From: Thalassospira lucentensis
GTDB taxonomy: Bacteria > Pseudomonadota > Alphaproteobacteria > Rhodospirillales > Thalassospiraceae
Direction of reading: 5' to 3'
Length of the DNA stretch: 64,000 nucleotides
NCBI RefSeq assembly: GCF_032921865.1
Contig: NZ_CP136684.1
Span: 292,501 to 356,500, forward strand
Part shown: in pieces, positions 54,084 through 62,897 of the stretch
Numbering within the stretch: the stretch's first letter is position 1
How the letters are laid out: the number at the start of each line of letters is the position of its first letter
Made by a program: the position numbers and the translations under genes
The notes under the pieces: model-generated
Told to the model about the DNA's origin: nothing
Databases searched by the model: none
What the model saw: only the letters and a program-made list of their open reading frames with translations

Positions 54084-55429
54084 TCTTTGTCCTCCTTCGG
54101 GGTTTCATCATTATCTTCGGCTTTGCTGGCATTCGAACCGGACTGCAACGCGAACAGACGCGTCAAAAGCTTTTGGGCTTTCATCCATTCGACCGTTCCA
54201 GCACCATCCGTGGTTGCCGCAAGGTCTTTAAGCGCTTGGGTAGGCGTATGCAACAACCGATTGATCAGAAGCCGGGTCGCCTTTTCGGCATCACCATGAC
54301 TTTCGCGCAAGGCATCGTTGCGAACGGTTTCGAAATGCGCCCTTAAATCCGCCATCGCCGGGATGGCGGCACGTTCGGCCCGCACGCGAACAAAATGCTC
54401 GACCTCTTCCTCGATCAGAGCCCAAGCCTCGTCGGCCTTTTCCTCGCGTCCGCCGCGCCCCTCGGCGGCAATCTTTTCAAGATCGCCCAGCCGATAGAAA
54501 AACACCTCGGCGATCTCGTCGACCTGCGGATCGATATCGCCGGGAACCGCCGTATCGATCATCAGGATCGGGCGATAACGTCGGCGCTTGATCGCATCCA
54601 GGGCGCGTGCCTTGTCAATGATATAGCGGCGCGATCCCCCAGCGGTCAGGACCATATCGGCCTCGGCCAGCAGACGATCAAGGTCTTCAAGTTCCGACCA
54701 ATGGCAATCAAGCCTGCGCGCGACAAGACGTGCCCGGGCGGCCAACCGGTCGGTGACCAACACCCGTCCCATGCCGCGTTCGGCAAGGGATGCGGCAATC
54801 AGTTCACCCATATCCCCCGCACCGGCCAGAAGCAGCGTGCAATTGGCAATATCGCCATGCAGGTCGCGCGCAACAGATTGTGCCGCCGCCGCAATAGAAA
54901 CCGCACCCTGCCCGATGCCAGTCTGGCTTCGGACCTTTTTGGAAATGGCATAGGCCGTCTGATACACCAGTTCCAGCTCGCGCCCGACAAGCTTGTGGTG
55001 CCGCGCGATCCGATGGGCATCCTTGACCTGTCCGAAGACTTCCGGTTCACCGATCACCAGGCTGTCAAGAGACGCCGCAACCGCAAAAACATGGCGCAAC
55101 GCGTCGCGCCCGGACCGGATGTAAAGCTCGCTTGCCAGCTTGTCGCGATCGATATCCGCCCAAAGGGCAAGAAGATCAATCAGCCGTTCCCGGCCGCGTT
55201 CCGCATCCGACGCCAGCAAATGGATTTCGGTACGGTTACAGGTCGAAACCACAATCGCCTGCCCCAAGCGGGCCTGCAAAATCGCCGACAGGAACTGCGG
55301 CAGGCGGGCTTCATCGATGAACAGACGATCACGCGTATCCTCGCTAGAGCGCCGATGATTGGTCCCGATCACCATCAGGCGATCCAGCGGCCAGTCTCCG
55401 GCTTCTTCACGCGGGAATGCGTCTGTCAC
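54080..55429 (-). CDS. hemA: Glutamyl-tRNA reductase
   Basis: Reduces glutamyl-tRNA to glutamate-1-semialdehyde, first step of C5-pathway heme synthesis. The 449-residue protein has [20 protein letters not shown], the catalytic [10 protein letters not shown] with Cys64, [20 protein letters not shown] and a NADPH-binding [17 protein letters not shown]. The C-terminal dimerisation helices follow. Most studied alphaproteobacteria use 5-aminolevulinate synthase instead, also named hemA, so this is the unrelated enzyme. It overlaps prfA by ATGA. Confidence 0.94.
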   Translation of the reverse strand: MTDAFPREEAGDWPLDRLMVIGTNHRRSSEDTRDRLFIDEARLPQFLSAILQARLGQAIVVSTCNRTEIHLLASDAERGRERLIDLLALWADIDRDKLASELYIRSGRDALRHVFAVAASLDSLVIGEPEVFGQVKDAHRIARHHKLVGRELELVYQTAYAISKKVRSQTGIGQGAVSIAAAAQSVARDLHGDIANCTLLLAGAGDMGELIAASLAERGMGRVLVTDRLAARARLVARRLDCHWSELEDLDRLLAEADMVLTAGGSRRYIIDKARALDAIKRRRYRPILMIDTAVPGDIDPQVDEIAEVFFYRLGDLEKIAAEGRGGREEKADEAWALIEEEVEHFVRVRAERAAIPAMADLRAHFETVRNDALRESHGDAEKATRLLINRLLHTPTQALKDLAATTDGAGTVEWMKAQKLLTRLFALQSGSNASKAEDNDETPKEDKE

Positions 55430-55436
55430 CCTGCAC

Positions 55437-56678
55437 TTACCTTTTGCCGATTACGCCCGCAAGCTGATCAAGCGCAATTTCCTGCTGTTCACCACTGTCC
55501 AGGTCGCGAAGCTGGGCGACGCCCTTTGCCAGTTCGTCATCGCCAAGGATAACCGCGAGACGGGCATTTGCCTTGTCCGCGCGCTTCATGCGTTTTTTCA
55601 TGTTCCCGGCATAGCCGAGCTCGACCGCAATACCGGTTTCGCGCAATGTCTGTGCGAGTGTGCGGCATCGTGCCTCGGCCGCATCCCCCATCGGGATCAA
55701 TGCAATCGGACGCAGACCGGCCGGGGCTTCGCCGACCATCAGAGCCAGGCGTTCAACACCAGCCGCCCAGCCAACACCGGCCGTCTGCGGGCCACCCATG
55801 GTCGAAATCAGGCCATCATAACGGCCACCGGCCATCACGGTTCCCTGTGCGCCAAGGGTGTTGGTCGTGAACTCGAAACAGGTGTGACAATAATAATCCA
55901 GACCACGCACCAGACGCGGATTCAGCTCATATCCGATACCAATATCGCCAAGCCCGCCAGTCAGCGACTTGAAGAATTCCTGACTGTGTTCGTTCAGATA
56001 TTCGGCAAATAACGGTGCATTGGCGACCAGTTCCCGGTCTCCTTCATCCTTGGAATCAAGGATACGCAGCGGGTTCTTTTCAAGGCGTGCCCGGCTGTCT
56101 TCCGACAGCTTGTCGAAATGTCCCTTGAAATAATCAACCAGAACGTCGCGATACGCTGCCCGGCTTTCCGGATCGCCAAGGGTGTTAAGCTCCAGCGTGA
56201 TGCTGTCCCACAGGCCAAGAGACTTAAGGATATGCGCACCATAGGCGATCATTTCGATATCACCTGCGACCTGCTCGACCCCCAGAAGCTCTGCTCCGAT
56301 CTGGTGGAACTGGCGCTGGCGGCCTTTCTGCGGTCGTTCATAACGGAACATCGGCCCGTAATAGGAAACCTTGACCGGGGACATCTGCTGCATGCCGTTC
56401 GAGATATAGGCACGCGCAATACCAGCCGTCCCTTCGGGGCGCAGCGTGATCTGTTCGCCACCGCGATCCTCGAAGGTATACATTTCCTTGGTCACGACAT
56501 CGGACGTGTCGCCAAGGGTCCGGGCAAAGACCTCGGTAAATTCGAAGATCGGCGTGGACATGCGATGGTAACCATACAACTCGCCGATGTCGCGCGCGAC
56601 CTGCGCGATATGATCCTGCAGACGGTTCTGTTCAGGCAGAAGGTCATGCGTGCCACGGACGGGTTGAAGCGATGCCAC
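55437..56678 (-). CDS. hisS: Histidyl-tRNA synthetase
   Basis: Class II synthetase charging tRNA-His, 413 residues. Motifs are RGTHDLLPEQNRLQDHIAQV at the start, motif 2 RYERPQKGRQRQFHQIGAEL, LVRGLDYYCHTCFEFTTN and GGRYDGLISTMGGPQTAGVG (motif 3 area), and an anticodon domain at about 330-413. First gene of the hisS-hemA-prfA-prmC unit; hemA starts 7 bp after its stop. Confidence 0.95.
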   Translation of the reverse strand: MASLQPVRGTHDLLPEQNRLQDHIAQVARDIGELYGYHRMSTPIFEFTEVFARTLGDTSDVVTKEMYTFEDRGGEQITLRPEGTAGIARAYISNGMQQMSPVKVSYYGPMFRYERPQKGRQRQFHQIGAELLGVEQVAGDIEMIAYGAHILKSLGLWDSITLELNTLGDPESRAAYRDVLVDYFKGHFDKLSEDSRARLEKNPLRILDSKDEGDRELVANAPLFAEYLNEHSQEFFKSLTGGLGDIGIGYELNPRLVRGLDYYCHTCFEFTTNTLGAQGTVMAGGRYDGLISTMGGPQTAGVGWAAGVERLALMVGEAPAGLRPIALIPMGDAAEARCRTLAQTLRETGIAVELGYAGNMKKRMKRADKANARLAVILGDDELAKGVAQLRDLDSGEQQEIALDQLAGVIGKR

Positions 56679-56751
56679 TTTGGGTCTCCGATCTAACTTG
56701 AATTCCAGATATTTGCGCCAAAACGGTCAACGCAAATTCATGTGAACATGA

Positions 56752-56781
56752 AAATAGCTTTCCGCCCGGACGGCGGAAAGC
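56752..56781 (-). terminator. Intrinsic terminator of ispG
   Basis: GCTTTCCGCC (56757-56766) pairs perfectly with GGCGGAAAGC (56772-56781). On the minus strand it follows the ispG stop and is trailed by TATTTTCATG. Confidence 0.75.
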
Positions 56782-56804
56782 CAAAATTCGTCAATTCTGC
56801 TAAG

Positions 56805-57929
56805 CTATTCCGCCGCGGCCAGCTTTGCGGCTTCTTCGGCTTCGATCTTGGCCGCGCGTTCCTCGACCAGTTCGACGATATGGTCGACCATTTTTTCGGT
56901 GCTGATATTGTGATCGGGACGGCCGGAGATATACATTTTGTGGTTGCCACCACCACCACCGGTAAGCCCGATATCGGTTTCGCGGGCCTCGCCCGGGCCA
57001 TTGACGATGCAGCCAATGATCGACAGCGAAATCGGGGTTGAAATGTGGGCCAACCGTTTTTCAAGCTCGGCCACCGTATCAACCACATTAAAGCCCTGAC
57101 GCGCGCAGGACGGGCAGGAAATGATCTGCACACCGCGGGTCCGAAGGCCAAGCGATTTCAGAATATCATACCCGACATGGATTTCCTCAACCGGGTCGGC
57201 TGACAGCGACACGCGCAACGTATCGCCGATACCGGCCCACAGAAGATTGCCCATGCCAATCGCCGATTTCACCGTACCGCCGCGCAGGCCACCGGCCTCG
57301 GTAATGCCCAGATGCAGCGGATAGTCGCATGCTTCGGCCAGGCCGTAATAGGCGGCAACCGCAAGGAACACATCGGATGCTTTGACCGAAATCTTGAACT
57401 CGTAGAAATCCTGATCTTCAAGGATTTTGGCATGATTCAGCGCACTTTCGACCATCGCCTCCGGGCAGGGTTCGCCGTAGCGTTCCAGCAATTCCTTTTC
57501 GAGCGACCCGGCATTAACCCCGATACGCATCGAACAGCCGTGGTCCTTGGCCGCCTTGACGACCTCGCGCACGCGTTCTGTCGATCCGATATTACCCGGG
57601 TTGATCCGCAGGCACGCCGCACCAGCTTCGGCGGCTTCGATCGCACGTTTGTAATGGAAATGGATATCGGCAACGATCGGGACATGCACCTGCTTGATGA
57701 TGTCTTTAAGCGCCGCAGTCGATTCCCGATCCGGGCAGGAAACACGAACAATATCGGCACCTGCTTCTTCAAGGCGCAAAATCTGATCCACGGTTGCCGC
57801 AACATCGGTGGTCAGGGTGTTGGTCATCGACTGCACCGAGATCGGCGCGTCTCCACCAACTTCCACATTACCGACGCGGATCTTGCGGCTTTTGCGGCGT
57901 TCAATATCTCGATAAGGGCGGACGCTCAT
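56805..57929 (-). CDS. ispG: 4-hydroxy-3-methylbut-2-enyl diphosphate synthase
   Basis: Fe-S enzyme of the methylerythritol phosphate isoprenoid pathway. The 374-residue protein has [49 protein letters not shown] and the cluster ligands in [10 protein letters not shown] (Cys about 270 and 273) and [20 protein letters not shown] (Cys about 305). The ATG at 57929 is preferred to a TTG four codons upstream. Separated from the RodZ-like gene by a bidirectional terminator. Confidence 0.95.
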   Translation of the reverse strand: MSVRPYRDIERRKSRKIRVGNVEVGGDAPISVQSMTNTLTTDVAATVDQILRLEEAGADIVRVSCPDRESTAALKDIIKQVHVPIVADIHFHYKRAIEAAEAGAACLRINPGNIGSTERVREVVKAAKDHGCSMRIGVNAGSLEKELLERYGEPCPEAMVESALNHAKILEDQDFYEFKISVKASDVFLAVAAYYGLAEACDYPLHLGITEAGGLRGGTVKSAIGMGNLLWAGIGDTLRVSLSADPVEEIHVGYDILKSLGLRTRGVQIISCPSCARQGFNVVDTVAELEKRLAHISTPISLSIIGCIVNGPGEARETDIGLTGGGGGNHKMYISGRPDHNISTEKMVDHIVELVEERAAKIEAEEAAKLAAAE

Positions 57930-58037
57930 TTCCGGTTCCAAGCAAATCTGTGTCTCTGGCCGACTATATAGCTTATCAGGGGCTAATTAGAAACCGTTGC
58001 CTTACGGTTTTTCCGTCAGATTTTGCAAAGCTGTCAT

Positions 58038-58067
58038 AAAAAAAGCGGCCATATCAGGCCGCTTTTT
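58038..58067. terminator. Bidirectional terminator between ispG and the RodZ-like gene
   Basis: AAAAGCGGCC (58041-58050) pairs perfectly with GGCCGCTTTT (58057-58066), with T-runs on both strands. Here it ends the minus-strand RodZ-like transcript. Confidence 0.85.
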
Positions 58068-58109
58068 CGAAAATCAGGGGTGACGCCATCACAAGGATGG
58101 CAGACATCC

Positions 58110-59264
58110 TTACTGTGCCGTCGCCGGTGCCGTTCCTTCAAGGGCTTCAACATCAAGCGAGAAATCCGAAATCACCGCACCGTAATCACCGACCGGCAGG
58201 GCTTCCTTGCCATCGACGCTATAGGTCAGTGCGCCTGCATTGCCAACTTCGAGCATCAGGCCGTCCTTGTTCGGAACACGATACGTGTCGCCTGCGCTCA
58301 GCATCCGGGTCAGCAGGATGTTGCCATCGCCTTCGCGAATACGCACCCAGCTGGTTTCAACCGCCTCAATGGTGACACGGCTGTCAACATTGACCGCCCC
58401 GAAAACACGTCCGCCGCCGACTTCGTCAACTTCGGGCGCTGCCGGAACAGCGGCAGTTTCTGCTGCCGGTGCTGCCGGTGTCTGTGCTGCCGTTTCGGAC
58501 GCAGGTGCAGGCGCCTCCGCCGCAACCTCTGGCACGGCTGCCGGTGTTTCGACCGGTGCCGCGGCTTCTGCCGGTGCTTCGGCAACTTCGGCCGGCGGCG
58601 TCTCAGCCACTTGCGGGGCTGCTGCGGTTTCGGCTGTATCGGTTGCTGCTGCGGGTTCCTGCTGTGCAATCACAGGGGTATCGGCTGCCGGTGCTTCTGC
58701 CGTCTCGGCGGTTTCCCCGGTCGGAGCAGAGGCCGAAGGTCCAACTTCTGCCGCACGGGCATCGGCCGCATTTTCCAGATTGCGTTCCGGAACGGCCTGT
58801 TCGCCGCCTGACGTATAGCTTGCCAGTCGTTCGGGCAACGGATCGACCAGATCGGCGATGGTTTTGCCCTGGCTCGACAGATAGTACCAGCCACCATAGG
58901 CGCCGATACCAAGCAATGCCGCAATCAGAAGGACCGCCCCACCGGGGACGCGGCTTTCCTGAACAGGTTTCGGGAAACTAAGTTCGGTCCGGGCTGCGGG
59001 CGCGTTGCTCTCCGCACGGAAACGCCGCACGATTTCTGCCCCGTCCAGTCCGAGATGTTCGGCATAGGCTTTGATAAAGCCCAAACCATACGGGCCACCG
59101 GGTAACACCGAATAATCGCTGTTCTCGATCGCCTCGATATAAATCTTGCGGATACGCAGCAAACGGCAAACGTCTTCGACGCTCTGACCAAGATTATTCC
59201 TGGTGTGGCGCAAAAGACGCCCTACTTCGGCCTGATCAGATGAATAGCCGTTATCTGCTTCCAT
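58110..59264 (-). CDS. RodZ-like helix-turn-helix membrane protein (DUF4115)
   Basis: Predicted RodZ-type protein linking the cytoskeleton to cell shape. It comprises an N-terminal cytoplasmic helix-turn-helix (about 14-80, VGRLLRHTRNNLGQSVEDVC to FIKAYAEHLGLDGAEIVRRF), one membrane helix (about 105-125), a 150-residue Ala/Pro/Glu low-complexity stretch, and a C-terminal beta domain of the DUF4115 type (SWVRIREGDGNILLTRMLSA). The start is uncertain: the ATG at 59264 has no good Shine-Dalgarno, TTG 59336 follows AGGAAG by five bases, and the frame stays open to 59366. Confidence 0.8.
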   Translation of the reverse strand: MEADNGYSSDQAEVGRLLRHTRNNLGQSVEDVCRLLRIRKIYIEAIENSDYSVLPGGPYGLGFIKAYAEHLGLDGAEIVRRFRAESNAPAARTELSFPKPVQESRVPGGAVLLIAALLGIGAYGGWYYLSSQGKTIADLVDPLPERLASYTSGGEQAVPERNLENAADARAAEVGPSASAPTGETAETAEAPAADTPVIAQQEPAAATDTAETAAAPQVAETPPAEVAEAPAEAAAPVETPAAVPEVAAEAPAPASETAAQTPAAPAAETAAVPAAPEVDEVGGGRVFGAVNVDSRVTIEAVETSWVRIREGDGNILLTRMLSAGDTYRVPNKDGLMLEVGNAGALTYSVDGKEALPVGDYGAVISDFSLDVEALEGTAPATAQ

Positions 59265-59431
59265 TTTGATGTCATTTGACGGCCCATTTCCAGGCAACGG
59301 CCTGAAACGCAAGCGCCCCCCGGATTGCTCGTCCAAATGATCTTCCTTTCGCTTTCCGATCGCCAACTCCGCACCCCCACGTTACGATCTAGCAATAAAA
59401 ATAGCAGAATCCCCACCAAAAGCGATTGTTT

Positions 59432-61714
59432 TTAAAGTTTTACACCGTGATCTATTGCGAAAGCCTTAAGACGCGATCGCAACGATTTACTCGAACTTCC
59501 CATAATCGACAGGACATATCCCTCAACGCTTGCCGCATTCATGCTTCGGACCATCTCCTTTACAGGACCAACCGCAGCAGGTGCCATCGACAGGCGGCGA
59601 ATACCCAATCCGATCAGGGCCATCGCTTCAAGTGGTCGTCCGGCCATCTCGCCACAGATGGTCAGACGGACATTCCGTTCGTCACACAATGTGACAAGTT
59701 GCCGCATAAATGCGAACACACTTGGCGAAAGTGTGTCATACCGCCCCTCCAACCGCGGGTTCCCGCGGTCGGCAGCGAACATAAATTGCAGCAGGTCGTT
59801 GGTTCCGACCGACAGAAAGTCGACGCGATCCAATAGTGCCGGTGCCTGCCATATCAGCGCCGGAACTTCCAACATCGCCCCAACCTCGACCCGGTTCGGT
59901 ACATAGCCGCGTTCTGCTTCGCGCTTTAACTGCTGATCCAGAAGCTCTTTTGCCTGATCGAATTCTGCGACTTCGGCAATCATCGGGAACATCACATACA
60001 GGTCCCGCTCGTGAGCAGCCCGGATCAACGCGCGCAACTGATGAACAAGCACTGCAGGACGATCCAGAGTAATACGGATCGAGCGCCAGCCCATCGCCGG
60101 GTTCTCTTCTGTCATATCCTCCCAATAGGGCAACAATTTGTCACCCCCGACATCAAGAGTACGAAAGACAACCGGGCGCCCTTCGGCCTGTTCGAAAATA
60201 CGGGTATATAAACGGGTCTGATCGCCAATATCTGGCATGGCCGATCTGACCATGAACGGAATTTCCGTCCGATAAAGGCCGATCCCGTCCGCACCGCTTT
60301 CGATCACATGGGGCACATCAATCAGAAGTCCCGCATTCACGTTCAGCGAAATATCGATCTCGTCGCATGTCCGGGCCGGCATATCGCGCATCTGCGCATA
60401 CAGCGCCTTGCGTTCCGCCCGTGCTTTCAGCGCACCGTCGATAACCGAACGGACATCCTCGCTTGGCCGGACAAACAACTGCGCATTGTCTGCATCGACA
60501 ATCAGCGGATCACCGGTTTCAACCTTGTCGAGAACGCCCTTGACCCCGCCCAGGACCGGAATATCAAGCGCACGAGCAACAATCGCCACGTGCGAGGTGT
60601 GCGATCCTTCTTCAAGGGCAAGGCCACGCAAGCGCGTGTGATCGTAATCCAGAAGTTCCGCCGGGCCAATATTGCGCGCCACCAGAATGATATCGTCGGG
60701 CAACTCGCCAAAGGCCGGGGACTGATACTGCCCCGAAAGATGCTGCAACAGCCGGTTTGCCAGATCTTCAAGATCATGCAGGCGTTCGCGCAAATACGGA
60801 TCGCTGACCTGAGCCATGCGGGCACGGGTATCGTCATGCACCTTCTGAACCGCGGCTTCGGCTGTCAGGCCGGTATGGACCGCCTCGGTAATGCGGTTCA
60901 GCCAGCCGGTATCCTGCGCAATCATTTTATAGGCTTCGAGGATATCACCCGGATCATCATCGCCGCCATTGCTGTCCATTCCCGCAACGGCTTCAAGCAT
61001 CTTGTCGAGGTGATCCTGAAGGCCGCGCATGGCATCGCGAAGCCGGGTCAGTTCTTCGTCCGGGTCGTCCGACACCATCCGGTCGATGACGATGCGCGGT
61101 TCATGCAGAACCGCAATCCCCTTGCCAATCCCCGGTGCCAGACGCGCCCCGCCCAGACGCAAGGGCAAAAGCGCAATCCCGTCAGTCGGGATCAGTTCTT
61201 CACGGCTGACCAGCTCGCCACCAGCGACCATTTCGGCCAGAACCATGGCAACGTTTTCAAGCGCTTCCTGCTCATCCTCTGAATAAAGGCGTTCGGTCCG
61301 GTTCTGCACGGCAAGCACACCGATGATACGGCCACCGCGCAGGATCGGCACACCGATCATGGAATGATAGATTTCCTCGCCGGTTTCCGGACGATAGGCA
61401 AAATTCGGATGGCTTTGCGCATCTTTAAGGTTAAGAGGCCGGGCATGTGCCGCCACATAACCCACAATCCCCTCGCCAACCCGAAGACGGGTCATGTGGA
61501 CCGCCGCCGGGGCCAGACCGCAGGTCGCGAAAAGCTCCAGAACCTCGCCTGCCCGCATCACATAGACCGAACACACCTCTGCCACCATATCGGCGGCAAT
61601 GATGGTCACGATCTGCCCAAGGCGTTCTTCTGCCGTCCCCGGACCAGCCATGACGTCGCGGACGCGCTTTAAAAGGCGTCGCGGACCAGTGACTGCGGCG
61701 GACGGCATGCTCAT
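59432..61714 (-). CDS. ptsP: Phosphoenolpyruvate-protein phosphotransferase PtsP (EI-Ntr)
   Basis: First enzyme of the nitrogen-related phosphotransferase system, passing phosphate from PEP to NPr. The 760 residues contain an N-terminal GAF domain (about 15-165, RVGEGIVGYVAAHARPLNLK and HSMIGVPILRGGRIIGVLAV), the EI domains with the phosphorylated His in EEGSHTSHVAIVARAL (about 370), the PEP-binding domain with TLDVGGDKLLPYW and the catalytic Cys in LTICGEMAGRP (about 683). No NPr or EIIA-Ntr gene is in the window. It lies 5 bp downstream of the 61720-62748 gene. Confidence 0.93.
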   Translation of the reverse strand: MSMPSAAVTGPRRLLKRVRDVMAGPGTAEERLGQIVTIIAADMVAEVCSVYVMRAGEVLELFATCGLAPAAVHMTRLRVGEGIVGYVAAHARPLNLKDAQSHPNFAYRPETGEEIYHSMIGVPILRGGRIIGVLAVQNRTERLYSEDEQEALENVAMVLAEMVAGGELVSREELIPTDGIALLPLRLGGARLAPGIGKGIAVLHEPRIVIDRMVSDDPDEELTRLRDAMRGLQDHLDKMLEAVAGMDSNGGDDDPGDILEAYKMIAQDTGWLNRITEAVHTGLTAEAAVQKVHDDTRARMAQVSDPYLRERLHDLEDLANRLLQHLSGQYQSPAFGELPDDIILVARNIGPAELLDYDHTRLRGLALEEGSHTSHVAIVARALDIPVLGGVKGVLDKVETGDPLIVDADNAQLFVRPSEDVRSVIDGALKARAERKALYAQMRDMPARTCDEIDISLNVNAGLLIDVPHVIESGADGIGLYRTEIPFMVRSAMPDIGDQTRLYTRIFEQAEGRPVVFRTLDVGGDKLLPYWEDMTEENPAMGWRSIRITLDRPAVLVHQLRALIRAAHERDLYVMFPMIAEVAEFDQAKELLDQQLKREAERGYVPNRVEVGAMLEVPALIWQAPALLDRVDFLSVGTNDLLQFMFAADRGNPRLEGRYDTLSPSVFAFMRQLVTLCDERNVRLTICGEMAGRPLEAMALIGLGIRRLSMAPAAVGPVKEMVRSMNAASVEGYVLSIMGSSSKSLRSRLKAFAIDHGVKL

Positions 61715-61719
61715 CGGGT

Positions 61720-62748
61720 TTAATTGTCTCTTCGTACGAGGGACTGAACGGCCTGTTCGACCAGTTCTTCAAGAATTTCGGCTACCGGTTGTTCTTTCTT
61801 TACCATACCAACCGACTGTCCTGCCATAACCGATCCGCTTTCGACATCACCATCAATAACGGCCCGGCGAAGCGCCCCAGCCCAGAAATGTTCGATCTCA
61901 AGCTGGGCTTCGCCCTGATCGACCTCACCGGCTCGGAATTTCGCAATCACCTTGCGCTGGGTATCAAGGAATTCGTCAGTTCCCTTGTTGGCGAGCGCAC
62001 GCACCGGAATGACCGGGAAACGTTCGTCAAGCTGCACCGTGGTAACCGCGTCGCGTGCGCTGGCACGGATAAAGGCCTTTTTGAAATCCGGATGGGCAAT
62101 GCATTCGGTCGCACAAACAAGACGCGTCCCGACCTGAACCCCGGCAGCTCCCTGTTCAAGCAATCCGGTCATGGCTTCGCCACGACCAATACCGCCGGCG
62201 CAGAAAATCGGCACATCCTTGATTTCCGGAAGGATCTCCTGTGCCAGAACGGTCAGTGAAACCGGGCCGACATGCCCACCGGCTTCGCTGCCTTCGATCA
62301 CCAGCGCATCCGCACCTGATCGCACCAGTTTCTTAGCCAGTACCAGCGCCGGTGCAAAACAGACAACCTTGGCAAATTCCTTGGCTTTCTTGATCGAAGC
62401 CGATGACGGCAGACCACCGGCCAGAACCACGTGGCCAACCTCGTGCTCGCGGCAAACCTCGATCAGGTCGTCAAGCATCGGGTGCATGGTAATAAGGTTC
62501 ACGCCGAACGGCTTTTTGGTCAGCGCCTTGGTTCCGGCAATTTCGGCTGACAGCAGATCCGGGGTCATCGACCCGCAGGCAATCACACCAAAGCCACCGG
62601 CATTTGAAACCGCCGCCACAAGGTGACGTTCGGAAACCCAGGACATTGCACCCGCCAGAATGGCGTAATCCGTTCCCAGAAATTCCTTGCCCGCCGCCCA
62701 CAATTTTTCAAGACGGGCGCGTGCCGCATCGAATTTCGGATCGCTCAT
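61720..62748 (-). CDS. Nitronate monooxygenase-family FMN protein
   Basis: FMN-dependent enzyme of the nitronate monooxygenase/2-nitropropane dioxygenase family, 342 residues. Features are a GAMSWVSERHLVAAVSNAGG start, GVNLITMHPMLDDLIEV, the phosphate-binding GSEAGGHVGP with catalytic-type His (about 163), VPIFCAGGIGRGEAMTGLLE and GVQVGTRLVCATECIAH. The family also covers enoyl-ACP reductase FabK-like proteins; the true substrate is unknown. It is followed by ptsP after 5 bp and may be cotranscribed. Confidence 0.78.
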   Translation of the reverse strand: MSDPKFDAARARLEKLWAAGKEFLGTDYAILAGAMSWVSERHLVAAVSNAGGFGVIACGSMTPDLLSAEIAGTKALTKKPFGVNLITMHPMLDDLIEVCREHEVGHVVLAGGLPSSASIKKAKEFAKVVCFAPALVLAKKLVRSGADALVIEGSEAGGHVGPVSLTVLAQEILPEIKDVPIFCAGGIGRGEAMTGLLEQGAAGVQVGTRLVCATECIAHPDFKKAFIRASARDAVTTVQLDERFPVIPVRALANKGTDEFLDTQRKVIAKFRAGEVDQGEAQLEIEHFWAGALRRAVIDGDVESGSVMAGQSVGMVKKEQPVAEILEELVEQAVQSLVRRDN

Positions 62749-62897
62749 ATCATCAGTACCCCAAAGCAGAAATGCAGGGAACCGGGGTTCCCTGCCATTT
62801 CATCATAAAGGCCGAAACCGATAGTTCCAGCTAGTATGTAATAATTGACGCAATTTAACAGTGACTTAATCGCACACAACGAAGTCACATTATCAAA

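Noticed and set aside
54395-55552. 385-codon plus-strand frame opposite hemA
   Set aside because: Antisense to hemA and crosses the hemA/hisS junction; no family features.
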